NCBI GenBank assembly: GCA_965365285.1
Contig: CBDUBC010000001.1
Coordinates: 50,208 to 114,207, forward strand
Direction: 5' to 3'
DNA length: 64,000 nt
From: JAURDE01 sp965365285
GTDB lineage: Bacteria; Bdellovibrionota; Bacteriovoracia; Bacteriovoracales; Bacteriovoracaceae
The position numbers and the translations under genes are program-made. Below are positions 8,878-18,107 of the stretch, one piece after another (position 1 is the first letter of the stretch; the number at the start of each line of letters is the position of its first letter). The notes under the pieces are model-generated. The model did no database searches. It saw only the letters and a program-made list of their open reading frames with translations, and had not been told where the DNA came from.

Positions 8878-9181
8878 TTGCTAGGTTACTTCCCATTTGG
8901 TTATTTTCATAGAGATTCACGAGCATCTTAAGATCGTTGTTTTCTTCTTTAAGAGTTCTAATTTGAGATTTGAGCTGCTCATTTTCAGCTTTGAGCTGAT
9001 GAAGTTCATTTTTCTTCATTAAGCTCGTCGAGTTTGATGGCAAGAAAATCATATATTTTCCATTATCGAGTTTATTTCTTACTCGATCGGCCTTTATATA
9101 ACGACGCACTGTAGAAATTGAAATTTTTCGAATTGAAGCGTACTCAATAATGGATACCCATTGACCTTCATTCTCTTCCAT
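8864..9181 (-). CDS. helix-turn-helix plus coiled-coil protein
   Basis: About 105 residues starting at ATG 9181 (MEENEGQ). An in-frame TTG eight codons upstream is possible but has no better ribosome binding site, while AAGGG precedes the ATG. Residues 8-45 (WVSIIEYASIRKISISTVRRYIKAD) look like an excisionase/MerR-type winged helix-turn-helix. Residues 60-95 have heptad-like leucines (LHQLKAENEQLKSQIRTLK) typical of a coiled coil for dimerisation. It overlaps the next gene by 14 bases, so it may regulate it or simply be co-transcribed. The DNA target is unknown. Confidence 0.68.
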   Translation of the reverse strand: MEENEGQWVSIIEYASIRKISISTVRRYIKADRVRNKLDNGKYMIFLPSNSTSLMKKNELHQLKAENEQLKSQIRTLKEENNDLKMLVNLYENNQMGSNLANESI

Positions 9182-9255
9182 AGCCCTTACCCCATTCCTA
9201 AACAATAATATGAAATTATATAATCTTGTGCAAACTTTAACGATTTTAATTAATT

Positions 9256-10452
9256 ATGGTTTATAATAGAAGTATGCAGCGAGTAGACCTTAAAAATATT
9301 AAAAATAAAAAAACCGCCTTTGTTCTCTCCGGAGGAGTGGTTAAGGCTGCAGCATGGCATATAGGCGTTGCTCTAGCACTTGAAGAGTTAGGTTTTAGCT
9401 TTAGATCCAATAGCTCTGTTTCAGAAGGTGACTATGATATTTCAACCTATGTAGGATCCTCAGCTGGTTCTCTCGTTGGTTTATTTTTTGCTTCTGGTTT
9501 CGGACCGCAAGACATTATTAAATCAATGTTGGAAAAAGATTATAAAAGACTTCCTCCTATTACTTATCGTGACATGATGACAATTCGAAAAGGAATTCAT
9601 AAACCACCACGAGGAGGTTTTTATGATCCCTTTGAAACTCTACCCTTTTTCTTTCGACAAATTTTAAGACCTCTAAGAAATATTTCTGGTTTTTTTTCTA
9701 CTGGAGGACTTTATGATTATATTAAAAGAAATGTTCTTATCTCTAATTCTTTTGAAGACTATGCGGCAGATTTATTTGTTATAGCTACTCAGTTAGATCA
9801 CTCCCGAAAAGTAATTTTTAGTAAGTATAAATATCCAAATCCAAGACATGACTCGACTTCTAGCTATTATGTTGGAATGCCCGTTGCTGAAAGTGTGGCG
9901 GCCAGCATGAGCATTCCTCCATTTTATTGCCCCTATCCAATATGGAATACAAAATCCAATCAATTAGATTACTATATTGACGGAGAAATAAGGGATACTC
10001 TCTCTACTCATGTTGCTGTTGATAATGGTTGCAAAGTCATCATCAGTTCCTGGACCCACACGCCCTACCATTATCATGATGAAATTGGCTCTCTTATCAA
10101 TCATGGTATTCCGGCCATTGTCCTTCAAGCGATTCATCTTACTATTCAAAAGAAAATTGTAGAATCTAGGGCCAAACGAAAAACAGCGGAAGATATCATT
10201 GAAACTGTAAATGATTATATGAAGCGTAACAAAATGGGAGATTCTCATCGTAGAAATATTATGAGCATTCTCGAGCGAAAGCTCAATTATAAATCGGATG
10301 TACATCTCATTGATATTTTTCCAAAGCATGAAAATTATAAAGTCTTTTTTAAAAACTCTTTTTCTCTAGATCCTAAAACTAACGCAGAAGTTGTAAGTGC
10401 GGGATACTCGAGAACTATGGAAGTTTTCAGAAATCACGAATGGGAAAATTAG
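9256..10452 (+). CDS. patatin-like phospholipase
   Basis: Serine acyl hydrolase of the patatin family, with the catalytic dyad visible: nucleophile Ser69 in GSSAG and Asp242 in YIDGEIRD. The oxyanion loop reads SGGVVKAAAWHIG, so the usual GGGxKG is relaxed. It has 398 residues and no signal peptide, so it would act in the cytoplasm or be exported without a leader. Met7 is an alternative start, and neither ATG has a strong ribosome binding site. Its end overlaps the lytic transglycosylase gene by 13 bases, which suggests coupling. Lipid attack beside peptidoglycan attack would suit envelope remodelling or predation, but that is inference. Confidence 0.85.
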   Translation: MVYNRSMQRVDLKNIKNKKTAFVLSGGVVKAAAWHIGVALALEELGFSFRSNSSVSEGDYDISTYVGSSAGSLVGLFFASGFGPQDIIKSMLEKDYKRLPPITYRDMMTIRKGIHKPPRGGFYDPFETLPFFFRQILRPLRNISGFFSTGGLYDYIKRNVLISNSFEDYAADLFVIATQLDHSRKVIFSKYKYPNPRHDSTSSYYVGMPVAESVAASMSIPPFYCPYPIWNTKSNQLDYYIDGEIRDTLSTHVAVDNGCKVIISSWTHTPYHYHDEIGSLINHGIPAIVLQAIHLTIQKKIVESRAKRKTAEDIIETVNDYMKRNKMGDSHRRNIMSILERKLNYKSDVHLIDIFPKHENYKVFFKNSFSLDPKTNAEVVSAGYSRTMEVFRNHEWEN

Positions 10453-11801
10453 TCCTCTTCATTCTTTTTAGCTTTAATGCCTTTGCCATTAGTCCTGATA
10501 ATATATTCCAGGATGATTATACTCTTATTAATAAAATTATTTTAAGTAAGCCTCTTCGGACTCTAAAGTTTAAACCTCTGCCTCAAAATGAAAAATTTAA
10601 TAGAATGATTGAAGGCACAAGAGTCCGAAAAGAATTTCAAGTTCCAAAATTCTTTTTAAAACGCACAAAATTCTGGTTTGATGTGTATTCTGAATATGAC
10701 TCCAACCATGTCATCATTCACGATAAAGAAAATCTTTCTTTTGTTTTTGATGTTATTGATTTTAGACAATTGACTCATTCCATTGTGAATAAGAATCTTA
10801 TTTATTCCCTTCAAGTAGAGCTTGTAGAAGACCGAATTAAAGAATTAAAGGAAACTTTTTATAATCTTATTACAAAAACAAAGGACTTCACACCTCAAGA
10901 AAAAAGTGTTCTCAATATTCTTAAAAAAAATAAAATTAATATTCCTCAAAATCCACAAAGTAGAAAGAAGCTTTTTTTAAGTCTTTCTGAAAACATAAGA
11001 TCTCAGACTGGTCAGAAAAATAATATCATTCAAGGCCTTCTGAATTTTCAAGCCTTTGAAGAACCTATTTCTCGTTTTTTTAAAATATTTGAAATGCCTT
11101 ATGAGCTTCGTGCTGTCGCTTTTCTAGAATCGAGTTTTAATTTGAATGCTAAATCAAAAGTAGGCGCTACAGGTGTCTGGCAGTTTATGGGTTTTATTGG
11201 CAAACATTTCATGCGAGTGAATTCTATTCAGGATGAACGACTCAACCCTGTCATTTCCTCTTTGGCGGCCCTTCACCTTTTGAAGGAGAATTATAAGATT
11301 TTAGGAAGATGGGATCTCGCGGTTACGGCCTATAATTCAGGGACTAAGCATATTATTAGAGCAAGAAGAAAGCTTGGAATCAAAACTCCTTCTTTAGAAC
11401 AAGTTCTACGAAGCTATGATCATCCTCATTATGGATTTGCGAGTGAAAATTTTTATGCATCCTTTTTAGCGTTGGTTTACTCTTTAAGTTATCAGAGTGA
11501 GTTGTATGACCTTAAATTTCCTCATAGCATTATAAGAGGGAAATATAAGAATCTTCACGTCTATGTCACCCATTGTGATCTTATTCCTAATTCCATTTTT
11601 AAAGTTCTTGAAAAGGATTCACCTGATCTTCGCTATTTTAATAATCATATTATCGATAATTCTAAAAACCTTCCTGCCGGTAGTATCTTTATCAGTGATG
11701 TAAATTTGAATAAGAAACGCTACACTAAAGTTACTGGCGATCAACTCAGAAGACTTTATCCTAAGAATTATTTTAAATATAAAGGGGAGTGTGTCCGTTA
11801 A
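10440..11801 (+). CDS. lytic murein transglycosylase (Slt/MltD-like)
   Basis: Peptidoglycan-cleaving enzyme that makes 1,6-anhydromuramic ends. A signal peptide (LVLFILFSFNAFA) sends it to the periplasm. The goose-lysozyme-like Slt domain is clear: AVAFLESSFN with catalytic Glu230, GATGVWQFM, then LNPVISSLAALHLL and the AYNSG motif around residue 298. The N-terminal 190 residues are a family-variable region, and I see no LysM repeats in the C-terminal part, unlike classical MltD. Its start overlaps the patatin gene and its end overlaps the convergent 615-residue protein by four bases. Confidence 0.88.
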   Translation: MGKLVLFILFSFNAFAISPDNIFQDDYTLINKIILSKPLRTLKFKPLPQNEKFNRMIEGTRVRKEFQVPKFFLKRTKFWFDVYSEYDSNHVIIHDKENLSFVFDVIDFRQLTHSIVNKNLIYSLQVELVEDRIKELKETFYNLITKTKDFTPQEKSVLNILKKNKINIPQNPQSRKKLFLSLSENIRSQTGQKNNIIQGLLNFQAFEEPISRFFKIFEMPYELRAVAFLESSFNLNAKSKVGATGVWQFMGFIGKHFMRVNSIQDERLNPVISSLAALHLLKENYKILGRWDLAVTAYNSGTKHIIRARRKLGIKTPSLEQVLRSYDHPHYGFASENFYASFLALVYSLSYQSELYDLKFPHSIIRGKYKNLHVYVTHCDLIPNSIFKVLEKDSPDLRYFNNHIIDNSKNLPAGSIFISDVNLNKKRYTKVTGDQLRRLYPKNYFKYKGECVR

Positions 11802-13645
11802 AGCTGCTCAACAAGAAGAGTTCTTGGAGAACAGAAGGTTTGCATGTAGTCATATTGGCCATCGAGATAGCTGATCTTGATATTAAAAATACCGAGTCCT
11901 TCTCCATAAATATAAGCATGTCTTGTGCTTGGATTAATTTCACTGCCCACCTCACCATCTTCATCCACAAAGAGAAGCTGATAGTTGAGTCTTTCCATCC
12001 CCTTATCTCCAGCAATGAGAAAATCTTGAGGAACATCTTTGAGATTTATTTGAATTAAACAGGCGCCGCCGAGTTCACTAATTTGAAGATAATTAAGAAG
12101 CTCTGTATAAAGACCCCGACTTGGTAGGGCGATTTCAGAAGACCGATTACTGCCGAAGAATATCGACTCTCTTAAATGAGTGAGTTCAAAATAATCTCTA
12201 AAACCGAGAATCTTATCAGGCGTACGAATTGAGTACTCATTTACACCAATTTTTTCTGAGAATATTTTGGAATTAAAAACTCTAAGATCATTTGCCATTA
12301 CACTAAGCTGACTATTCACTCGGCCAAGAAGGTTCATTTCGCTTAGAGAAAACTCCATTTTCTTCCCTTTAGCGATCTCAACTTCGGTATAAAGTAGCTC
12401 TTCTTCAGATACTTGAATAATCTTATCTGCTACCGACTTGCCCATATCTACAGTTAAAAGGACGTTTCCTGGTCGAACCCCCACAAAGAGAATAAACGGG
12501 GCCGGCGCTCCATCAACCACTTTAAAGTCTTTATCCAGATAAATTTTAGCTGAATAGGCTTCATCCAGATCAGCATCTTTAACCGATTGATCCATTTCCA
12601 ATAGAAGATGACCTCCTACCGTTGATACATTTTCTTTTTCCATAAACTTATAAAATGAGTACTCATCTAATAAAGGTACGTTAATCAGATCTTCTTGCCC
12701 GGCATTCATATGGATATCCAACTTGGTTCTCATATAACCTTTGGACAAAATCGTCGCCCGTAAAAGACCGCTTTTACTATTAAGGTTAGTATCCAGGTGA
12801 ATCTCTCCCTCTTCATTAGAGTTCAGGACTTCTGACTTATCATATTCAAGGACAAGATCCATGCCTTCAACAGATTGATCAAATCCTTGATCGATCATGC
12901 TATGAATTCCAGTAATCTTAACAACCTTCCTCTTTTCTTGATCTGCTTCCATGAAAGCTTTAATACCTTCCAGTGTTGGATTGGCACTGAAATTTTGAGT
13001 ACTCATCGCAATCGGATCAATTGGAGGTCTTTCATATTCCCTATTAAGAGCAAGCTTAACCGAGTCGGAAAGTGGGGGAAGATCAGCTGTTGTGAAGATA
13101 TTATCTTGAATACTCACCGGTTCTTTTTTAGCAGTAGAACTAAGAATCGTTTGAATTTCATCTTCTTGATTAGGTTCGATTGGTGCTTCTGCGATTCTTT
13201 CTGTAGGTAGTTCAAAAGCAATATCACTCATGACAATCACTGGAGTCATTTCCGTTGGGATAAACTCCATGGATTCAATGAATTCAGAATCATCAAGTTC
13301 AATACTTGAGGCCGTTAAAAGAGGAGTGGAAAAGCTAAGCTTAGACTCACCAGGCTCTCTTTTTAGATCTGCTACCTTTTTCATAGATTTTTTAACCGCT
13401 ATAAAGGTAGGGAACTTGCTCATATTTGCAATTCTTTTAGTCTCTTGATTCATTTCAAGAGCAAGAAGATGGTTCAGAGCTTTAGGTGTTTCAGAAGGCT
13501 TCGTAAGCGTTTGAGAAACTTTTTGAATCGCCTTTACATAAGGGCTCACAGAGATTTGAATTTGAACAGGAGTCAAGAGATTGCGGCCTATGGAAGCACC
13601 CATAAGAATCATGGCCAAAGGAATAGAAAGTAAAAAGAATTTCAT
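11798..13645 (-). CDS. 615-residue exported protein of unknown function
   Basis: I do not recognise the family. It has an N-terminal hydrophobic segment (FLLSIPLAMILMGASIG) that would act as a signal or membrane anchor. Next is a low-complexity, proline/glutamate-rich stretch to about residue 220, then an apparently beta-rich region with a segment like carboxypeptidase regulatory domains (GEIHLDTNLNSKSGLLRATILSKGY). Alternating hydrophobic strands continue to the end (GLGIFNIKISYLDGQYDYMQTF). There is no obvious catalytic motif. It has its own sigma70-like promoter immediately upstream and converges on the transglycosylase gene with a four-base overlap. An extracytoplasmic structural or adhesin-like role is possible. 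Confidence 0.7.
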   Translation of the reverse strand: MKFFLLSIPLAMILMGASIGRNLLTPVQIQISVSPYVKAIQKVSQTLTKPSETPKALNHLLALEMNQETKRIANMSKFPTFIAVKKSMKKVADLKREPGESKLSFSTPLLTASSIELDDSEFIESMEFIPTEMTPVIVMSDIAFELPTERIAEAPIEPNQEDEIQTILSSTAKKEPVSIQDNIFTTADLPPLSDSVKLALNREYERPPIDPIAMSTQNFSANPTLEGIKAFMEADQEKRKVVKITGIHSMIDQGFDQSVEGMDLVLEYDKSEVLNSNEEGEIHLDTNLNSKSGLLRATILSKGYMRTKLDIHMNAGQEDLINVPLLDEYSFYKFMEKENVSTVGGHLLLEMDQSVKDADLDEAYSAKIYLDKDFKVVDGAPAPFILFVGVRPGNVLLTVDMGKSVADKIIQVSEEELLYTEVEIAKGKKMEFSLSEMNLLGRVNSQLSVMANDLRVFNSKIFSEKIGVNEYSIRTPDKILGFRDYFELTHLRESIFFGSNRSSEIALPSRGLYTELLNYLQISELGGACLIQINLKDVPQDFLIAGDKGMERLNYQLLFVDEDGEVGSEINPSTRHAYIYGEGLGIFNIKISYLDGQYDYMQTFCSPRTLLVEQL

Positions 13646-13659
13646 AATCTCTAACTTGC

Positions 13660-13688
13660 ATAATGAGGGCTAGAGTCATGCTTTTCAA
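13660..13688 (-). promoter_or_regulatory. sigma70-like promoter for the 615-residue protein
   Basis: Read on the minus strand, TTGAAA (13683-13688) and CATTAT (13660-13665) are separated by 17 bases. The predicted transcript start would lie close to the start codon at 13645, leaving a very short leader. Confidence 0.45.
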
Positions 13689-13780
13689 GAGGTACATTTT
13701 ACCTTCATTCACTTTTTAAATAGTCATGAGGATTTTTACAGTGAGTAGTCACTTTTTTTTGAGTAGTCAGTAAATAAAAA

Positions 13781-13801
13781 AGGCCAACACAAAGTTGGCC
13801 T
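13781..13801 (-). terminator. terminator of the atp operon
   Basis: An eight-base stem AGGCCAAC/GTTGGCCT with a five-base loop, followed on the minus strand by a run of T, lies 28 bases past the atpC stop. The stem could also work on the plus strand, where only a short T run follows. Confidence 0.85.
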
Positions 13802-13828
13802 TTATAAAAAATGAGAATTTTTTACCGC

Positions 13829-14260
13829 TTATTTAGATTTACCTGCGATGTCTTCTTCAGCAAGTTGAATACGCAGTCTTGCTCTTTCCACTTTTCTTTC
13901 GTACTTCTCAAAATCTCCAGGAGAAAGGTCTCCTTTTCTAAGATGTTCAAGAGAATTTTCGAGAGCAAGCTTGGCCCTTTCAAGATCGATGTCTCTATCT
14001 TCTTCTCCGGCAGTTGTCAGAATTGTCACTTTTTCGTTAAGGACTTTACAGATACCACCAGTAATAAGGAAAGATCTTGTCGGGTCATCCGCACCACCAA
14101 ATACAACCATGTGCCCATTATCAAGCTCAGTGATTAAATGAGTGTGCTCAGGTAAAACATTGATCTGTCCTCTAACCGTCGGGATGATAAGAGATTCACA
14201 AGGAATATCCTTAGCAATGATCGCGTTAGGGGAGAGAACATCGACTGTATAGTAGTTCAT
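13829..14260 (-). CDS. atpC: ATP synthase F1 epsilon subunit
   Basis: Central-stalk subunit that couples rotation to catalysis and can inhibit hydrolysis. It has 143 residues: the N-terminal beta-sandwich (LSPNAIIAKDIPCESLIIPTVRGQINVLPEHTHLITEL) and a C-terminal helical hairpin (DLERAKLALENSLEHL...YERKVERARLRIQLAE). GQINVLPEHT corresponds to the conserved GxxGILPxH block. It is the last gene of the seven-gene atp operon, five bases after atpD, with a terminator close behind. Confidence 0.95.
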   Translation of the reverse strand: MNYYTVDVLSPNAIIAKDIPCESLIIPTVRGQINVLPEHTHLITELDNGHMVVFGGADDPTRSFLITGGICKVLNEKVTILTTAGEEDRDIDLERAKLALENSLEHLRKGDLSPGDFEKYERKVERARLRIQLAEEDIAGKSK

Positions 14261-14265
14261 AGTAA

Positions 14266-15687
14266 TTAGTTTCCTTCTCTAATCTTTTTCGCTTTCTCGT
14301 GAACCATCTCAAGGTTCCCAACAAGGTAGAAAGCTTGCTCAGGAAGCTCATCCACTTCACCGTTGAGAATAGCTTTAAAACCTGCAATGGTATCTTCGAT
14401 CTTAACAAATTGTCCTTTAAGACCTGTAAACTGCTCAGCAACGAAGAATGGTTGAGAAAGAAATTTCTGAACCTTTCTCGCTCTAGCAACGATAAGCTTA
14501 TCTTCTTCAGAAAGTTCATCCATACCAAGAATCGCGATGATATCTTGAAGTTCTTTATATCGTTGAAGAATTGCTTGAACCCCTCGAGCTGTATCATAGT
14601 GATCATCACCAAGAATAGCTGGAGTTAGAATCGTTGAAGTTGAAGAGAGTGGGTCAACCGCTGGGTAGATCCCAAGCTCAGCAATCTGTCTTGAAAGTTC
14701 AGTAGTTGCATCAAGGTGAGCAAAGGTTGTAGCAGGAGCTGGATCGGTGTAGTCATCCGCAGGAACGTATACGGCCTGAACAGATGTAATTGAACCATTT
14801 TTAGTTGATGTAATACGCTCTTGCATAGCCCCCATTTCCGTACCAAGAGTAGGTTGGTAACCAACCGCTGAAGGAATACGTCCAAGAAGGGCGGAAACCT
14901 CAGAACCTGCTTGAGTAAATCGGAAGATATTATCTACGAAGAAAAGAACGTCTTGGTTTTCTTCATCTCTAAAATATTCAGCAACAGAAAGACCTGTTAG
15001 AGCAACTCTCGCTCTCGCACCTGGTGGCTCGTTCATTTGACCATAAACAAGTGAGGTCTTATCAAGAACTCCAGAGTCTTTCATTTCGTGGTAAAGGTCA
15101 TTTCCTTCTCTTGTTCTTTCACCTACACCGGCGAAAACAGAATAACCACTGTGTTGAGTAGCAATGTTGTTAATAAGTTCCATAATAAGAACGGTCTTAC
15201 CAACACCGGCACCACCAAAAAGACCAATCTTTCCACCTTTAAGGTATGGAGCAAGAAGGTCAATAACTTTAATCCCTGTAAAAAGAGCTTCTTGTTTTGT
15301 TGATTGATCTTCAAAAGAAGGGGCTTCTCTATGGATACTATAAGTTTTTTTAGCATTTACTGGACCAGCTTCATCCACTGGCTCACCAATAACGTTTAGA
15401 ATTCTACCTAGAGTTTCTGGACCAACAGGAGTTTGAATTGGGCTTCCCGTATCGGTTACTCTTTGTCCTCTTGCGAGACCTTCAGTAGAATCCATAGCGA
15501 TACATCTTGCGATATTATCTCCAAGGTGCTGAGCGACCTCAACAACAAGATTGTTTTCTTGATCGTTAATAGCTCCGTTTGTCATTCTTAGGGCACTATA
15601 AATGGCCGGAAGATGACCCTTTGGGAATTCCACGTCAACAACGGGTCCCATAACTTGTTTTACTGAACCAAAATTACTATCTGCCAT
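14266..15687 (-). CDS. atpD: ATP synthase F1 beta subunit
   Basis: Catalytic subunit of F1. It has 473 residues with P-loop GGAGVGKTVLIMELINN (about 155-170), the GERTREGNDLY segment carrying the catalytic glutamate, Walker B DVLFFVDNIFRFTQAGSEVSALLGR, and the DELSEED loop that contacts the gamma shaft. The gene starts at an ATG preceded by AAGGAG and sits 10 bases after atpG. All residues needed for catalysis appear intact. Confidence 0.98.
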   Translation of the reverse strand: MADSNFGSVKQVMGPVVDVEFPKGHLPAIYSALRMTNGAINDQENNLVVEVAQHLGDNIARCIAMDSTEGLARGQRVTDTGSPIQTPVGPETLGRILNVIGEPVDEAGPVNAKKTYSIHREAPSFEDQSTKQEALFTGIKVIDLLAPYLKGGKIGLFGGAGVGKTVLIMELINNIATQHSGYSVFAGVGERTREGNDLYHEMKDSGVLDKTSLVYGQMNEPPGARARVALTGLSVAEYFRDEENQDVLFFVDNIFRFTQAGSEVSALLGRIPSAVGYQPTLGTEMGAMQERITSTKNGSITSVQAVYVPADDYTDPAPATTFAHLDATTELSRQIAELGIYPAVDPLSSTSTILTPAILGDDHYDTARGVQAILQRYKELQDIIAILGMDELSEEDKLIVARARKVQKFLSQPFFVAEQFTGLKGQFVKIEDTIAGFKAILNGEVDELPEQAFYLVGNLEMVHEKAKKIREGN

Positions 15688-15697
15688 TTTCTGCTCC

Positions 15698-16564
15698 TTA
15701 GGCGTTTATCGATTCGGCACCGGAAACAACTTCGATAAGTTCGGTTGTGATACCTGCCTGTCTTAATTTATTCATTTTAAGTGTTAGTTTTCTAATCATG
15801 TCTTTACAGTTGTTTTTTGCACTATCCATCGAACTCATTCGAGAACCATGCTCGGCCGCAAGGGCATCAAGTAAACAAGTGTAAGCAGAAGAGAGATAAG
15901 CTTGAGGAATAAGATTATCAAGAATATCTCGTGCATCTGGCTCGTACTTAAAGTCAAATGGATGCTTTTGCTCTAGCTCTTCTTTAATAGATTGATCCAA
16001 AGTCATGGGGAGCATCTGCTTAACTGTTGGGGTAAAGCTGATCGCTGAATTAAATTGGTTATAAGCGATAAGTACTTTTCCGTATTCACCAGATCTGAAA
16101 AGATCACCAAGTTCTTCAGCAATGTCTTTGTATTCAGCAAATGTAGGTTCCATTCTTTCGAATTCATACATTTTTCCGACATTGACCTGATTTTGAACCA
16201 GTTCTTTTACTTTCTTACCGATAAAATGAACCTTTACATCAAGGTCTGTTTCACCAAGAAAGTTTCTCACTTCTTTAGCCAGCTGGGAGTTATAACCACC
16301 ACAAAGACCTTTATTTGAAGAGATTACGAGAAGAAGTGCTTGCTTATTCTCGCTCGCCTTTAAATAAGGATGATAATAATTTCTCACCAAAGCTGATACA
16401 GTTCGAATTGTTTCCTCAAGCTCATTGGCGTAAGGACGAGAATTCGTAATTGCATGCTGAGCCTTGGCAAGCTTTGCGGCTGAGACCAGCTTCATGGCCG
16501 TCGTGATCTTCAAAGTACCTTTAGTACTTCTAATCTTTTTCTTGAGGTCCTTTATATTGGCCAC
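15698..16564 (-). CDS. atpG: ATP synthase F1 gamma subunit
   Basis: Rotating central shaft of F1, 288 residues. The long N-terminal helix (IKDLKKKIRSTKGTLKITTAMKLVSAAKL) and the C-terminal helix (NCKDMIRKLTLKMNKLRQAGITTELIEVVSGAESI) that form the coiled coil are both clear, with the SSNKGLCGGYN block near residue 85. The start codon is GTG behind TTGGAGA. It lies between atpA and atpD in the standard order. Confidence 0.97.
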   Translation of the reverse strand: MANIKDLKKKIRSTKGTLKITTAMKLVSAAKLAKAQHAITNSRPYANELEETIRTVSALVRNYYHPYLKASENKQALLLVISSNKGLCGGYNSQLAKEVRNFLGETDLDVKVHFIGKKVKELVQNQVNVGKMYEFERMEPTFAEYKDIAEELGDLFRSGEYGKVLIAYNQFNSAISFTPTVKQMLPMTLDQSIKEELEQKHPFDFKYEPDARDILDNLIPQAYLSSAYTCLLDALAAEHGSRMSSMDSAKNNCKDMIRKLTLKMNKLRQAGITTELIEVVSGAESINA

Positions 16565-16580
16565 TGATTATCTCCAATTA

Positions 16581-18089
16581 TTAGTATTTTTTACTATCAA
16601 CAAAACCATTAACGATTTCAGTTAGTTTTGCACCATTGGCATCATCAATAACTTTAGAATCATCCATAGCTTTGTAGAGGTCCGCATGTCTTGATTTAAT
16701 AAAATCAACAAGCTCTTCTTCCACTTCTCTAATTTTATCAACAGGTACTTTATCAAAAAGACCTTTTGTACCAGCGAAGATCGAGATAACTTGATCCGTT
16801 ACATGAATTGGAGCGTATTGTTTTTGCTTAAGAAGCTCAACAAGTCTCTCTCCTCGAGAAAGCTGTCTTTGAGTCGCTTCATCAAGGTCAGAACCAAACT
16901 GAGCAAAAGCCGCTAGCTCTCTATACTGAGCAAGGTCTAGTCTTAATGTACCAGCAACTTTTTTCATCATCTTTACCTGAGCAGATCCACCAACCCGTGA
17001 AACAGAAAGACCAACGTTAACCGCAGGTCGGATACCAGAGTTGAAAAGATCTGATTCAAGATAGATTTGACCATCTGTAATCGAAATAACGTTTGTTGGA
17101 ATATAAGCAGAAACGTCACCCTCTTGAGTCTCAATAACAGGTAGAGCTGTTAGAGAGCCCGCTCCGTTTTCATCATTCAACTTACAAGCTCTTTCAAGAA
17201 GTCTTGAGTGTAAGTAGAAAACGTCTCCTGGGAAAGCTTCTCGCCCTGGAGGTCTTCTAAGAAGAAGTGACATTTGTCTATAGGCTTGAGCTTGTTTTGT
17301 AAGGTCATCATAAACGATAAGAGCATGCTTACCATTATCTCTATAATGCTCGGCCATCGTAGCACCCGTATAAGGAGCAATGAACTGGAGTGGAGCTGAT
17401 TGAGAAGCAGTTGCAGATACGATGATCGTGTAATCCATCGCTCCAGCTTCTTCAAGTTTCTTTTGTACTTGTCGAACAGTAGATTGCTTTTGTCCTATAG
17501 CTACGTAAACACAAACAACATCTTTACCTTTTTGGTTAATGATGGTGTCAATTGCAACAGCTGTTTTACCAGTCTTTCTATCTCCAATGATAAGCTCTCT
17601 TTGTCCTCTTCCGATTGGAATCATGGCATCGATTGCTTTAATACCTGTTTGAAGTGGCTCATGAACTGATTTTCTAGGAATAATCCCGGGAGCTTTAACT
17701 TCAACTTTTCTTGTTTCAGTCGTTGCAAGCTCACCCTTACCGTCGATTGTTTCACCAATGGCATTTACAACTCTTCCTAAAAGAGCATCACCAACTGGAA
17801 CCTCAACGATTTTTTGAGTTCTTTTAACAGTTGAACCTTCTTTAATAGCAGGATCATCACCAAGAATTGCGATACCTACGTTGTTTGTTTCAAGGTTAAG
17901 GATCATACCTTTAGTACCGGTTTCAAACTCAACAAGCTCTCCGGCCATTGCGTTTTTAAGACCAAAAACTCTGGCAATACCATCACCAATTGTTAGTACG
18001 GTACCAACTTCATCTACTTGAAGTCTTGTTTCAAAATTGGCAATTCTTTCCTTTATAATACTGGTGATTTCTTCTGGATTCATTGACAT
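16581..18089 (-). CDS. atpA: ATP synthase F1 alpha subunit
   Basis: Non-catalytic nucleotide-binding subunit of F1, 502 residues. Shows the P-loop GDRKTGKTAVAIDTIINQ (about 170-187), the arginine-finger region SDLFNSGIRPAVNVGLSVSRVGGSAQ, and the family segment LLLRRPPGREAFPGDVFYLHSRLLER. Two in-frame ATGs (Met1 and Met3) could each start translation. It sits 18 bases after atpH and 16 before atpG. Confidence 0.98.
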   Translation of the reverse strand: MSMNPEEITSIIKERIANFETRLQVDEVGTVLTIGDGIARVFGLKNAMAGELVEFETGTKGMILNLETNNVGIAILGDDPAIKEGSTVKRTQKIVEVPVGDALLGRVVNAIGETIDGKGELATTETRKVEVKAPGIIPRKSVHEPLQTGIKAIDAMIPIGRGQRELIIGDRKTGKTAVAIDTIINQKGKDVVCVYVAIGQKQSTVRQVQKKLEEAGAMDYTIIVSATASQSAPLQFIAPYTGATMAEHYRDNGKHALIVYDDLTKQAQAYRQMSLLLRRPPGREAFPGDVFYLHSRLLERACKLNDENGAGSLTALPVIETQEGDVSAYIPTNVISITDGQIYLESDLFNSGIRPAVNVGLSVSRVGGSAQVKMMKKVAGTLRLDLAQYRELAAFAQFGSDLDEATQRQLSRGERLVELLKQKQYAPIHVTDQVISIFAGTKGLFDKVPVDKIREVEEELVDFIKSRHADLYKAMDDSKVIDDANGAKLTEIVNGFVDSKKY

Positions 18090-18107
18090 TTTTCTATCCT
18101 TTCCTCT

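Noticed and set aside
12875..13633. plus-strand frames over the 615-residue gene
   Set aside because: Short and without start signals or homology; the minus-strand frame with a signal peptide and promoter explains the region.
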